A stretch of DNA of 64,000 bases. Source: an uncultured Lachnospiraceae bacterium (lineage in GTDB: Bacteria; Bacillota; Clostridia; Lachnospirales; Lachnospiraceae). The notes below the pieces were generated by a model that did no database searches, was not told the DNA's origin, and saw only the letters and a list, made by a program, of their open reading frames with translations. The stretch is from NCBI GenBank assembly GCA_946632055.1, contig CAMPAR010000001.1, positions 43,730-107,729 of the forward strand, given 5' to 3'. Positions 37,389-46,806 of the stretch are shown here, piece by piece. How positions within the stretch are numbered: the first letter of the stretch is position 1; every line of letters begins with the position of its first letter. The position numbers and the translations under genes are program-made.

Positions 37389-37435
37389 AGCCCTGCCCCT
37401 TGCGTTGCCCGCGTAGGAGCAGGGCTTTTCTATTT
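37389..37435 (+). terminator. Intrinsic terminator/attenuator in front of pyrR
   Basis: AGCCCTGC..GCAGGGCT followed by TTTCTATTTG; pyrR ATG 13 nt after the stem. Confidence 0.8.
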
Positions 37436-37439
37436 GCCT

Positions 37440-37973
37440 ATGACGGAAAAAGTAATTGTGGACGAACGGACGATGCTTCGCACGCTGACCCGCCTGTCCC
37501 ACGAAATCATTGAACAGAATCAGAGCGGGGAGCCGCTGTACCTCGTCGGCATCCGGCGGAGGGGCGTCTCCATTTCGAAGGTCATCCGCGAGAATATCGA
37601 GAAGTTTTCCGATATCCGGGTTGAAACCGGGGAGATCGATATCACCTATTACCGGGATGATCTGAAGAAGCACTCCGAGGATCCGAAGATCAATGAATCC
37701 CTGATCGATTTTGACGTGAACGGGAAGAACATCATTCTCGTCGACGACGTGCTCTATACCGGGAGAACGGCGCGGGCGGCGCTTGAAGCTTTGATGGCGC
37801 TCGGCCGGCCTTCGCGCGTGGAGCTTCTCGTCATGATCGACCGCGGGCACCGGGAGCTTCCGATTTCCGCGAATTACGTCGGGAAGAACATTCCGACCGC
37901 GCGGAACGAGTTTGTGAGCGTACGCGTGCCGGAATTCGACGGAAAGACGGAGGTCGCGATCGTGCGGAACTGA
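37440..37973 (+). CDS. pyrR: Bifunctional pyr operon regulator/uracil phosphoribosyltransferase PyrR
   Basis: LYLVGIRRRGVSIS...VDDVLYTGRTARAALEAL...DRGHRELPISANYVGKNIPTARNE. Confidence 0.95.
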   Translation: MTEKVIVDERTMLRTLTRLSHEIIEQNQSGEPLYLVGIRRRGVSISKVIRENIEKFSDIRVETGEIDITYYRDDLKKHSEDPKINESLIDFDVNGKNIILVDDVLYTGRTARAALEALMALGRPSRVELLVMIDRGHRELPISANYVGKNIPTARNEFVSVRVPEFDGKTEVAIVRN

Positions 37974-37998
37974 AAAAAGTCCGCTTATTGTGATGAAG

Positions 37999-38045
37999 AC
38001 AACCGGAGCACCCCTCAAAGGGGACGGTTCCGTTGTACTATTTTT
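37999..38045 (+). terminator. Terminator-like attenuator in the uraA leader
   Basis: ACAA(C)CGG agca CCCCT caa AGGGG acggtt CCGTTGT then ACTATTTTT. Confidence 0.6.
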
Positions 38046-38069
38046 AATTTACCACGGGAGGGTAAAAAG

Positions 38070-39473
38070 ATGAATTTAGTTTATGGAGTAAAGGACAGAC
38101 CCAAATTCGGGCAGCTGATCGTCTTCGCGTTCCAGCAGCTTTTGGCGATTCTCGCGGCAACCATTGCAGTTCCGACGATTGTCGGAAACGGCATGTCCCA
38201 GTCCGCAGCGCTGTTCGGCGCCGGCGTCGGTACGATTGTGTATCTGGCATTCACGAAGTTCCGGAGCCCGGTGTTCCTCGGATCTTCCTTTGCGTTCCTC
38301 GGCTCGATGTTTGCGGCCTTCGGCGGCGCGGTCAGCGTTTCCGTCGGATATGCGGGTCTTCTGATCGGCGCCTGCTTCGCGGGACTGGTCTATGTCGTAA
38401 TCGCGCTGATCGTCAAGGCGGCCGGCGTCAACTGGATCAATAAGCTGATGCCTGCGGTTGTCATCGGACCCACGGTCGCCATCATCGGACTGTCGCTTGC
38501 CGGCAACGCGATCGGCGACCTGATGAAGGGCAGCGTCACGAAGGAAGTCGTGGAGCAGGTTGCGGTCATCGCGGAAGACGGCACGGCGCAGATCGTCGAG
38601 CAGACCTCTACGGTTCCCGTCGCTTCCCACTGGATCGCGCTTCTGTGCGGCCTTGTGACCATGTTCGTCGTCATTCTCTGCTCGGTGTACGGAAAGAAAA
38701 TGGCGAAGCTGATTCCCTTTGTCATCGGTATTGCGGCCGGCTACTGCGTGGCAGCCATCTTCACCCTGATCGGCAACGCCACCGGCAATGAAGCCCTTCA
38801 GATCATCAATTTCTCTCTGTTCCAGAACATGAAGTGGGTTCCGGACTTCGCGTTTATCGAAGCCTTCAAGGGCTTCGGCGAAGGCGGCGTGAACGGCGGA
38901 TACATCGCGACCGTGGCGGTTGCCTATATCCCGGTGGCCTTCGTGGTTTTCGCGGAGCACATTGCGGACCATAAGAACCTTTCCTCGATCATCGGACAGG
39001 ATCTCCTCACCGAGCCGGGCCTGCACCGCACGCTTCTCGGCGACGGTGTCGGTTCCATCGCGGGCGCCTTCTTCGGCGGATGCCCGAATACCACCTACGG
39101 CGAATCCGTCGGCTGTGTCGCCATTACCGGCAACGCTTCCGTCGTAACGATTCTCTGCACGGCTTTCCTCGCGATCGCGGCTTCCTTCTTCGGACCCTTT
39201 GTGACCGCGCTTGCGACCATTCCGAGCTGCGTCATGGGCGGCGTCTGCATCACCCTGTACGGCTTCATCGCGGTGTCCGGCCTCAAGATGCTGCAGCCGG
39301 TGGACCTGAACGACAACCGGAACCTGTTCTCGGCTTCGGTCATCCTGATCGCCGGTGTCGGCGGCATGGCGCTCACGATCGCCGGCACGATCACGCTGAC
39401 GGAAGTGGCCTGCGCCCTGATCCTCGGCATCATCGTCAACCTTCTGGTCAACCTGAAGAAGACGAAAAACTGA
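38070..39473 (+). CDS. uraA: Uracil permease (NCS2 family)
   Basis: FQQLLAILAATIAVPTIVG...GGCPNTTYGESVGCVAITGNASV; adjacent to upp/pyrR. Confidence 0.92.
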   Translation: MNLVYGVKDRPKFGQLIVFAFQQLLAILAATIAVPTIVGNGMSQSAALFGAGVGTIVYLAFTKFRSPVFLGSSFAFLGSMFAAFGGAVSVSVGYAGLLIGACFAGLVYVVIALIVKAAGVNWINKLMPAVVIGPTVAIIGLSLAGNAIGDLMKGSVTKEVVEQVAVIAEDGTAQIVEQTSTVPVASHWIALLCGLVTMFVVILCSVYGKKMAKLIPFVIGIAAGYCVAAIFTLIGNATGNEALQIINFSLFQNMKWVPDFAFIEAFKGFGEGGVNGGYIATVAVAYIPVAFVVFAEHIADHKNLSSIIGQDLLTEPGLHRTLLGDGVGSIAGAFFGGCPNTTYGESVGCVAITGNASVVTILCTAFLAIAASFFGPFVTALATIPSCVMGGVCITLYGFIAVSGLKMLQPVDLNDNRNLFSASVILIAGVGGMALTIAGTITLTEVACALILGIIVNLLVNLKKTKN

Positions 39474-39505
39474 GAAAGTCCCTGAATAACACGGGACTCC
39501 CGCTA

Positions 39506-39535
39506 TTGACAGTCTCGGCGCATTTGTGCTACAAT
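39506..39535 (+). promoter_or_regulatory. Sigma-A promoter of the leader peptide-aromatic oxoacid operon
   Basis: TTGACA-N18-TACAAT. Confidence 0.8.
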
Positions 39536-39569
39536 ACGCGGGAAGGCTTTTGAAAGAAGGTTTCTTATC

Positions 39570-39650
39570 ATGAAAAGAACCGGATTATACTTTACATATT
39601 TTGACGGCGTCGGCTTTCGATTTAGCGGATGCGGGAGAAATACGCGGTAA
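39570..39650 (+). CDS. Candidate regulatory leader peptide, aromatic-rich (26 aa)
   Basis: ATG...TAA = MKRTGLYFTYFDGVGFRFSGCGRNTR; SD AAGAAGG 9 nt upstream; 35 nt after the -10 box; 6 of 26 residues are Phe/Tyr. Confidence 0.6.
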   Translation: MKRTGLYFTYFDGVGFRFSGCGRNTR

Positions 39651-39681
39651 AGGAATGGTTCTTCGATAATTAAATGAAAAG

Positions 39682-39719
39682 AAGGGGGACTCATTCGTGC
39701 TGTGCGGATCGGTCCCCTT
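39682..39719. terminator. Attenuator-like hairpin downstream of the leader peptide
   Basis: AAGGGG(G)AC...GTCCCCTT; T-tract on + strand is only TTT. Confidence 0.5.
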
Positions 39720-39757
39720 TCATGCACATCGAATAATAACGGCAGGAGAGACGTAAT

Positions 39758-41395
39758 ATGCCTATTTTTGAGACACTGGAACGAAACGCGGAACTTTATC
39801 CGGACGAGACGGCTCTCGTCGAAATCAACCCGAAATTCGAGCCCAAGAGCCGCATTACCTGGCGTGACTACGCCCTGATGCAGCCGATCCCGGGAGAACC
39901 CTTCAGGAGAGAGATCACCTGGAAGGACTTTGACGTGAAGGCCAACCGCTTCGCGAATCTTCTTTTCACGCGCGGCGTGAAGAAGGGCGACAAGGTGGCG
40001 ATCCTTCTCATGAACTCAATCGAATGGCTGCCGATCTACTTCGGTATCCTGAAGACCGGCGCGATCGCGGTTCCTTTGAATTTCCGTTATACGGCGGATG
40101 AAATCCGCTACTGCCTGAAGAAGGCCGACTGCAGCCTCCTCGTGTTCGGACCGGAATTCATCGGACGTATCGAGGAAATCTACGATCGGCTTCCGTTTAT
40201 CCGCCATATGTTCTATGTGGGAGAGGAATGCCCCTCCTTCGCGGACAGCTATGACCGGATGATCGCCTACTGCACCTCGAAGCGTCCCGAGATGGGCATT
40301 ACGGACGACGACGACGGCGTCATCTATTTCTCCTCCGGCACGACCGGATTTCCGAAGGCGATCCTGCACCGCCACCGCTCCCTTATGCACGCGATGAACT
40401 GCGAGCAGGCCCATCACGGGCAGACCCATGAGGACGTCTTCCTCTGCATTCCGCCGCTGTATCACACCGGCGCGAAGATGCACTGGTTCGGCTCCCTGAA
40501 GGTCGGCGGAAAGGCCGTGCTCTTAAAGGGCGTGGAGCCGGAGTGGATCATCAAGGCGGCCTCCGAGGAAAAGTGCTCGATCGTGTGGCTCCTCGTGCCG
40601 TGGGCGCAGGATATTCTGGACGCGATCGAGTCGAATGAAATCAACCTCGGCCAGTACGACCTGTCGCACTGGCGGCTCATGCATATCGGCGCGCAGCCCG
40701 TGCCGCCGAGCCTCATCAAGCGCTGGCTCAAGGTCTTCCCGAACCATGATTATGACACGAACTACGGACTTTCGGAATCCATCGGACCCGGCTGCGTGCA
40801 TCTCGGAATCGGCAACGTGCATAAGGTCGGCGCGATCGGAAAGGCCGGCTACGGCTGGGAGGTGAAGATCGCGGATTCTTCGGATCAGCCGGTGAAGCAG
40901 GGCGAGGTCGGAGAGCTCTACGTGAAGGGCCCCGGCGTGATGAAGTGCTATTACCATGACGAGCAGGCGACGAAGGAATCCCTGACGGCGGACGGCTACC
41001 TCCGGACGGGCGATATGGCGATGGAGGACCCGGACGGCTTCATCTATCTCGTGGACCGCAAGAAAGACGTCATTATTACCGGCGGCGAGAACCTCTATCC
41101 AGTTCAGATCGAGGACTTCATCCGCGGTCACAGGGCCGTCAAGGACGTGGCGGTCATCGGACTTCCGGACACGCGTCTCGGGGAGATCGCGGCGGCGATC
41201 ATCGAAGTAAAGGACGGCTTTACGCTGGAAGAAGAGGAGATCCGCGAATTCTGCATGGATCTTCCGCGCTATAAGAGACCGAGAAAGTATATCTTTGCCG
41301 ATGTTCCGAGGAATCCGACCGGCAAGATCGAGAAGCCGGTGCTTCGGCAGCGCTACTGCGGAGAGTCGCTCGTGGCGCAGCAGGTGGAACTGTAA
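39758..41395 (+). CDS. AMP-forming acyl-CoA synthetase / CoA ligase
   Basis: YFSSGTTGFPKAILHRHRSL...GYLRTGDMAMEDPDGFIYLVDRKKDVIITGGENLYPVQIED...NPTGKIEK. Confidence 0.9.
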   Translation: MPIFETLERNAELYPDETALVEINPKFEPKSRITWRDYALMQPIPGEPFRREITWKDFDVKANRFANLLFTRGVKKGDKVAILLMNSIEWLPIYFGILKTGAIAVPLNFRYTADEIRYCLKKADCSLLVFGPEFIGRIEEIYDRLPFIRHMFYVGEECPSFADSYDRMIAYCTSKRPEMGITDDDDGVIYFSSGTTGFPKAILHRHRSLMHAMNCEQAHHGQTHEDVFLCIPPLYHTGAKMHWFGSLKVGGKAVLLKGVEPEWIIKAASEEKCSIVWLLVPWAQDILDAIESNEINLGQYDLSHWRLMHIGAQPVPPSLIKRWLKVFPNHDYDTNYGLSESIGPGCVHLGIGNVHKVGAIGKAGYGWEVKIADSSDQPVKQGEVGELYVKGPGVMKCYYHDEQATKESLTADGYLRTGDMAMEDPDGFIYLVDRKKDVIITGGENLYPVQIEDFIRGHRAVKDVAVIGLPDTRLGEIAAAIIEVKDGFTLEEEEIREFCMDLPRYKRPRKYIFADVPRNPTGKIEKPVLRQRYCGESLVAQQVEL

Positions 41396-41427
41396 GAGGA
41401 TATGAGGCGGTAAGAGAGGGAAACAAC

Positions 41428-43194
41428 ATGAAAAAACTGATGCTTGGCAATGAAGCCGTGGCACGCGGCGCGTATGAGGCGGGAGTGCGTTTCGTCTCCT
41501 CCTATCCCGGTACGCCGTCGACCGAAATCACGGAAAGCATTGTACAGTACAAAGACGATATTTTCGCCGAGTGGGCGCCGAATGAGAAGGTCGCCTGCGA
41601 GGCGGCTGCCGGCGCGGCTATCGCCGGCGCCCGGGCCATGACCTGCTGCAAGCACGTCGGCCTCAACGTAATGGCGGACCCGGTATTTACGATGAGCTAT
41701 ATCGGTGCGAACGGCGGTCTGGTCATCGCGGTCGCGGACGATCCCGGCATGCATTCCTCGCAGAATGAGCAGGACTCCCGGCACTATGCGAAGGCCTCTA
41801 AGATTCCGATGCTCGAGCCCTCGGATTCCGGCGAATGTAAGGAATTCACAAAGGCGGCCTTCGAACTGTCGGAGCAGTACGACACGCCGGTATTCCTGCG
41901 GCTGTCGACCCGGGTTTCGCATTCCCAGAGCCTGGTCGAACTGGAGGAGAGAGCGGCGCTTGACCTGAAGCCCTACGAAAAGAACATTCCGAAGAACGTC
42001 ATGATGCCGGCGATGGCGGTGAAGAAGCACGTTATCGTCGAGGAGCGGCAGAAGAAGCTCGCGGAACTTGCGGAGCGCACGCCGCTGAACAGCATCGAGG
42101 ACAACGGCTCGGAAATCGGCGTGATTACCTCCGGTATTTCCTATCTCTACGCGAAGGAAGCGCTCGGCGACCGGGTGAATTACCTGAAGCTCGGTCTCGC
42201 TTATCCGATGCCGGAGGACATGATCCGCCGCTTTGCGAAGAAGTGCAGGACGCTCTATGTCATCGAGGAGCTGGATCCGTTCATCGAAGAGCACGTGAGA
42301 GCGCTCGGCATTCCCTGCATCGGGAAAATGGTTTCCCCGGGGAAGGAAAAGTTCAGTTATCTCTATGAATATACGGCGGCGATGATCCGGAAGGCGGTCT
42401 TCCCGGAAGAGGCGGAGGACGAAGCTTTTGCAGCGCCCGAAGCCCCGATGCGCCCGCCGGTTCTGTGTCCCGGCTGCCCGCACAGAGGCACCTTCTATGT
42501 GCTGAAGAAGCTGGGCCTGACGGTTTCGGGCGATATCGGCTGCTACACGCTTGGCGCAACGGCGCCTCTTCAGGCCGTCGATTCCGTCATCTGCATGGGT
42601 GCTTCGGTTTCCGCGGCGCACGGCATGGCGAAGGTGCGGGGAGAGGAGTTCAACCATAAGCTGGTTTCCGTAATCGGCGACTCCACCTTCATGCACTCCG
42701 GTATTACCGGCCTCATTGATATTGTTTACAACCACGGCGCGAATACCGTGATCATTCTCGACAATTCCATCACCGGAATGACCGGCCATCAGGACAATCC
42801 GCTGTCCGGAAAGGACATTTACGGAAATCCCGCGAAGCAGGTTGATCTGGAGATGCTTTGCCGCTCGATCGGCGTGGAGCGGGTTGTCGTGGCGGATCCC
42901 TTCGACGTGAAGAATTTCGAGAGGGTCGTGAAGGAAGAAACCGCGGTGGACGAACCCTCCGTCATCATCGCACAGCGTCCCTGCGCGCTCTTAAAGTATG
43001 TCAAGTACGAAGGAAAGTGCTGCGTGAATCCCGAGACCTGCCGCAAATGCAAGATGTGCATGAAGATCGGATGTCCCGCGATCAGCTGGAAGGAAGACGG
43101 GGAGGGCGGTCACATCGAGATCGACCAGACCCAGTGCAACGGCTGCGGCCTCTGCATGAATATCTGCCCCTTCGGCGCGATTGAGAAACATTAA
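41428..43194 (+). CDS. iorA: Indolepyruvate:ferredoxin oxidoreductase, alpha subunit
   Basis: MLGNEAVARGAYEAGVRFVSSYPGTPSTEI...CPGCPHRGTFYVLKKLGL...GDSTFMHSGITGL, C-terminal CxxCxxC ferredoxin motifs. Confidence 0.95.
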   Translation: MKKLMLGNEAVARGAYEAGVRFVSSYPGTPSTEITESIVQYKDDIFAEWAPNEKVACEAAAGAAIAGARAMTCCKHVGLNVMADPVFTMSYIGANGGLVIAVADDPGMHSSQNEQDSRHYAKASKIPMLEPSDSGECKEFTKAAFELSEQYDTPVFLRLSTRVSHSQSLVELEERAALDLKPYEKNIPKNVMMPAMAVKKHVIVEERQKKLAELAERTPLNSIEDNGSEIGVITSGISYLYAKEALGDRVNYLKLGLAYPMPEDMIRRFAKKCRTLYVIEELDPFIEEHVRALGIPCIGKMVSPGKEKFSYLYEYTAAMIRKAVFPEEAEDEAFAAPEAPMRPPVLCPGCPHRGTFYVLKKLGLTVSGDIGCYTLGATAPLQAVDSVICMGASVSAAHGMAKVRGEEFNHKLVSVIGDSTFMHSGITGLIDIVYNHGANTVIILDNSITGMTGHQDNPLSGKDIYGNPAKQVDLEMLCRSIGVERVVVADPFDVKNFERVVKEETAVDEPSVIIAQRPCALLKYVKYEGKCCVNPETCRKCKMCMKIGCPAISWKEDGEGGHIEIDQTQCNGCGLCMNICPFGAIEKH

Positions 43195-43209
43195 AGGAGG
43201 GAGGCCCAT

Positions 43210-43779
43210 ATGAATACGAAAAGTGTCATGATTACAGGTGTCGGCGGACAGGGAACGCTTCTCGCCGTGCGTGTTCTCGGCAATATGGCCCTCCGTCAGG
43301 GCTATGACGTGAAGGTCAGCGAGGTCCACGGCATGTCGCAGCGCGGCGGCTCGGTCGTCACCTACCTTCGCTACGGAGAGCGCGTCTACTCGCCGATTAT
43401 CGAAAAGGGAGAGGCGGACGTGATCCTCGCCTTTGAAATGCTTGAAGCGCTCCGTTCGCTTCCCTATGTGAAAAAGGGCGGACGGATCGTCGTGAACGAT
43501 CAGAAAATCGACCCGATGCCGGTGATCACCGGCGCGGCGAAATATCCGGAAGGGATTCTGGAAAAGCTCGGGGAACGCGCCGAAGTCACCGTCGTTCCGG
43601 CGATTGAGATCGCGGAAGAGGTCGGAAACACCCGCACGGCGAACGTCGTGCTTCTCGGCTCCTACGCGAAGACCTCCGGCATTCCGAAGGAGGAGTGGCT
43701 GGAAGTCCTGAAGGAAACCGTTCCGGCGAAATTCATCGAGGTGAACATCGCGGCGTTCGAAAGAGGATACGCACTCTGA
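43210..43779 (+). CDS. iorB: Indolepyruvate:ferredoxin oxidoreductase, beta subunit
   Basis: GVGGQGTLLAVRVLGNMALRQGYDVKVSEVHGMSQRGGSVVTYLRYG. Confidence 0.94.
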   Translation: MNTKSVMITGVGGQGTLLAVRVLGNMALRQGYDVKVSEVHGMSQRGGSVVTYLRYGERVYSPIIEKGEADVILAFEMLEALRSLPYVKKGGRIVVNDQKIDPMPVITGAAKYPEGILEKLGERAEVTVVPAIEIAEEVGNTRTANVVLLGSYAKTSGIPKEEWLEVLKETVPAKFIEVNIAAFERGYAL

Positions 43780-43836
43780 CGCAGAAATAAAACTGGGTAA
43801 AAATTTTTATACACCATCAGGAGGACTTGAAAAGAC

Positions 43837-45141
43837 ATGGGCTACTGGGATGAGAAAAAAGAAACAATGTCACGCGAGGAGCTGACGGCTTATCAGAGCG
43901 AGAAGCTTGTGTGGCAGGTGAAGCGCTGCTACGAGAATGTGGAGTGCTTCCGCACGAGAATGGACGAGCTCAAGCTGAAGCCGGAGGATATCCACGGCAT
44001 CGAGGACCTGCCGAAGCTTCCCTTCTCGTACAAGAAGGACCTGCGGGATTATTACCCCTACGGGCTCTTCGCGGCGCCGATGAAGGACATCGTCCGGATT
44101 CACGCTTCCTCCGGCACGACCGGAAAGCGCATCGTGGCGGGCTATACGAGAAATGACCTCGATATCTGGGCGGACGGCGCGGCGCGCGTCCTGACTTCCG
44201 TCGGACTCGGCGAGGGGGACATTATCCAGATTTCCTACGGCTATGGCCTTTTCACCGGCGGCCTCGGTCTGCACGGCGGCGCGGAGAAGATCGGCGCGAC
44301 CGTTATCCCGATGTCTTCGGGCAACACCGCGCTTCAGATCCAGACGATGATTGACTTAAAGGCAACGGCGCTCTGCTGCACGCCTTCCTACGCGATGTAC
44401 CTCGGCGAAGAGGTCCAGCGCCTGGGCGTTCAGGATCAGCTGTCCCTGAAGGTCGGCATTTTCGGCGCGGAGCCCTGGTCCGAGGAGATGAGAAAGAATA
44501 TCGAAGCGGCGCTCGGCATCAAGGCCTATGATATCTACGGACTCACCGAGATCATCGGGCCCGGCGTTTCCGGTGAATGCGAATATCAGGCCGGCATGCA
44601 CGTCTGGGAGGACAATTTCATCCCGGAAATCATCGATCCGGACACCCTGGAGCCGCTTCCCGTGGGGTCGGAGGGCGAACTCGTCTTCACGACGATCACG
44701 AAGGAAGGCATGCCGATGATCCGCTACCGCACGCGCGATATCTGCCGCCTCGACCCGACCCCCTGCAAATGCGGACGGACGCATTACCGCATGATGAAGC
44801 CGCACGGACGCACGGACGACATGCTGATCATCCGGGGCGTCAACGTCTTCCCGTCGCAGATCGAAGAGGTGCTGCTCGGCTTCAACGACGGCGAAATCAC
44901 GCCGAACTACCAGATCATTGTCGACCGCGTGAACCATACCGACACCTTCGACATCAACGTCGAGATGAGCGAGAAGTTCTTCGCGGATGACATGAAGTCC
45001 ATTCAGAAGCTTGAAAACGCGATCGTGGCGAAGCTGCGTTCGGTCCTCGGCATCGGCGCGAAGGTGCACCTCGTATCCCCGCAGTCGATCACCCGTTCCG
45101 AAGGCAAAGCCAAGAGAGTCATTGACAAGAGAACGATTTAA
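43837..45141 (+). CDS. Phenylacetate-CoA ligase family protein
   Basis: LPKLPFSYKKDLRDYYPYGLFAAPMKDIVRIHASSGTTGKRIVAGYTRNDLDIWAD...YGLTEIIGPGVSGEC. Confidence 0.94.
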   Translation: MGYWDEKKETMSREELTAYQSEKLVWQVKRCYENVECFRTRMDELKLKPEDIHGIEDLPKLPFSYKKDLRDYYPYGLFAAPMKDIVRIHASSGTTGKRIVAGYTRNDLDIWADGAARVLTSVGLGEGDIIQISYGYGLFTGGLGLHGGAEKIGATVIPMSSGNTALQIQTMIDLKATALCCTPSYAMYLGEEVQRLGVQDQLSLKVGIFGAEPWSEEMRKNIEAALGIKAYDIYGLTEIIGPGVSGECEYQAGMHVWEDNFIPEIIDPDTLEPLPVGSEGELVFTTITKEGMPMIRYRTRDICRLDPTPCKCGRTHYRMMKPHGRTDDMLIIRGVNVFPSQIEEVLLGFNDGEITPNYQIIVDRVNHTDTFDINVEMSEKFFADDMKSIQKLENAIVAKLRSVLGIGAKVHLVSPQSITRSEGKAKRVIDKRTI

Positions 45142-45158
45142 GGAGAAAGGAGAATCCC

Positions 45159-45545
45159 ATGTTTGCAACCCAGCTGTCTGTTTTTGTTGAAAATAAGACC
45201 GGACGACTTTCCGAGATTCTGAACACCTTCAGCGAGCATCACATCGATATCCGCGCGCTTTCGATCGCAGAGAACTCCGAATTCGGCATTCTCCGTCTCA
45301 TCGTTTCCGAAACGGAGCGCGCCTACGACATCCTGAAGCGCGAAGGCTTCATCGTAAAGAAAACCGAAGTTCTCTCCCTTCAGATGGAGGATAAGCCGGG
45401 AGCTCTGGCGCAGCTTGTCGATAAGCTGAGCGACGCCGGTGTCGGAATCGAGTATCTGTACGCCTTTGTGAGCCGCGAGGACGGCGGCGCGAATGTCGTA
45501 CTGCGGCTGGATGATACCGAAGCCGCACAAAACCTTTTTAAATAA
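45159..45545 (+). CDS. ACT domain-containing (amino-acid-binding) protein
   Basis: Tandem ACT repeats: LSVFVENKTGRLSEILNTFSEHHIDIRALSIAE and LSLQMEDKPGALAQLVDKLSDAGVGIEYLYAF. Confidence 0.9.
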   Translation: MFATQLSVFVENKTGRLSEILNTFSEHHIDIRALSIAENSEFGILRLIVSETERAYDILKREGFIVKKTEVLSLQMEDKPGALAQLVDKLSDAGVGIEYLYAFVSREDGGANVVLRLDDTEAAQNLFK

Positions 45546-45560
45546 GAATCGGGGCAGGGT

Positions 45561-46748
45561 ATGGAATACAGAGTATCTGATAAGATGGTCAATATGAAGC
45601 CCTCGGCGATCCGTGAGATTTTCAAGAGTCTCGGGACGCCGGGCGCAATTTCCTTTGCCGCCGGCAATCCGGCGCCGGAATCCTTCCCGGTGGAGGACAT
45701 GGCCAGGATCGGCGCGGACATTTTCGAAAGCAGCGCGGTGCAGGCGCTGCAGTACAGCGTCACGGAAGGCTATCCGAGACTGAGAGAGCAGGTCCGGGCG
45801 CGGCTCCTTGATAAGTTCGGCATCGGGACGGAAAACGATGATCTCATCATCGTGACCGGCGGCCAGCAGGGAATCGAGCTTTCCTGCAAGGTTCTCTGCA
45901 ACGAGGGCGATACCGTCATTGCGGAAAATCCGAGCTTTATCGGCGCACTGAACGCCTTCCGTTCGCTCGGCGCGAAGATCCGTGGCGTGGAGCTTACGGA
46001 CAAGGGCATGGATACCGCGGCGCTCGAGCGCACGCTGCAGGAAAATCCGGACACGAAGATGATCTATGTGATCCCGACCTTCCAGAATCCCGCCGGCTCC
46101 ACGACGAGCCTCGAGACCCGGAAGGAAATCTACCGGATTGCGGCGAAGTACGACGTCATCATCCTCGAGGACAATCCCTACGGCGAGCTTCGCTTCGCGG
46201 GGGAGGATCTTCCGACCATCAAGAAGCTGGACACGGACGGAAGAGTGCTGTACTGCGGCTCCTTCTCGAAGGTGCTTTCCGCCGGCATGCGCATCGGTTT
46301 CCTTCTCGGACCGAAGGAGCTGATCCAGAAGATTGTCGTCGCGAAGCAGGTTGAGGATGTTCATACGAATATCTATTTCCAGATGCTCTGCTCCCGCTAT
46401 ATGGACGAGTGCGATATGGACGCGCATGTGGAGGAAATCCGCGCGCTGTACCGGAAGAAATGCGGCTGGATGCTGGAGTGCCTCGATAAATACATGCCTT
46501 CCTGCGTGAAATACACGCGTCCGGAAGGCGGCCTGTTCCTCTGGTGCACGCTGCCGGAAACGGTCGCGCTGATGGACTTTGTCATGGCAGCGAAAGAAAG
46601 GCTGGTCTTTGTCGTTCCCGGCACGGCCTTCAACTGTGATGAAAGCGCCCCCTCTCAGTCCTTCCGGCTGAACTACTCGATGCCATCGATGGAAGAAATC
46701 GAGAAAGGCATCCGGATCCTCGGGGATCTGGTGCGGGAAATGGCTTAA
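45561..46748 (+). CDS. PLP-dependent aminotransferase, class I/II (LysN/aromatic-aminotransferase-like)
   Basis: ISFAAGNPAPESFPVEDM...VTGGQQGIELSCKVLCNEGDTVIAENPSFIGAL...GSFSKVLSAGMRIGF. Confidence 0.9.
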   Translation: MEYRVSDKMVNMKPSAIREIFKSLGTPGAISFAAGNPAPESFPVEDMARIGADIFESSAVQALQYSVTEGYPRLREQVRARLLDKFGIGTENDDLIIVTGGQQGIELSCKVLCNEGDTVIAENPSFIGALNAFRSLGAKIRGVELTDKGMDTAALERTLQENPDTKMIYVIPTFQNPAGSTTSLETRKEIYRIAAKYDVIILEDNPYGELRFAGEDLPTIKKLDTDGRVLYCGSFSKVLSAGMRIGFLLGPKELIQKIVVAKQVEDVHTNIYFQMLCSRYMDECDMDAHVEEIRALYRKKCGWMLECLDKYMPSCVKYTRPEGGLFLWCTLPETVALMDFVMAAKERLVFVVPGTAFNCDESAPSQSFRLNYSMPSMEEIEKGIRILGDLVREMA

Positions 46749-46764
46749 CGAATATCCGATTGGC

Positions 46765-46806
46765 ATACCCTCTTGACTTTTCATAGTCCGGAGGGTATAT
46801 TTTTTG
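46765..46806 (+). promoter_or_regulatory. Terminator hairpin with an embedded sigma-A promoter
   Basis: ATACCCTC..GAGGGTAT + T-tract; TTGACT (46773-46778) in the loop, N17, TATATT (46796-46801) across the stem end and T-tract. Confidence 0.7.

Noticed and set aside
39661-39720. T-box riboswitch upstream of the IOR operon
   Set aside because: No AGGGTGGNACCGCG-type T-box sequence or specifier stem; a GC hairpin alone is not enough.
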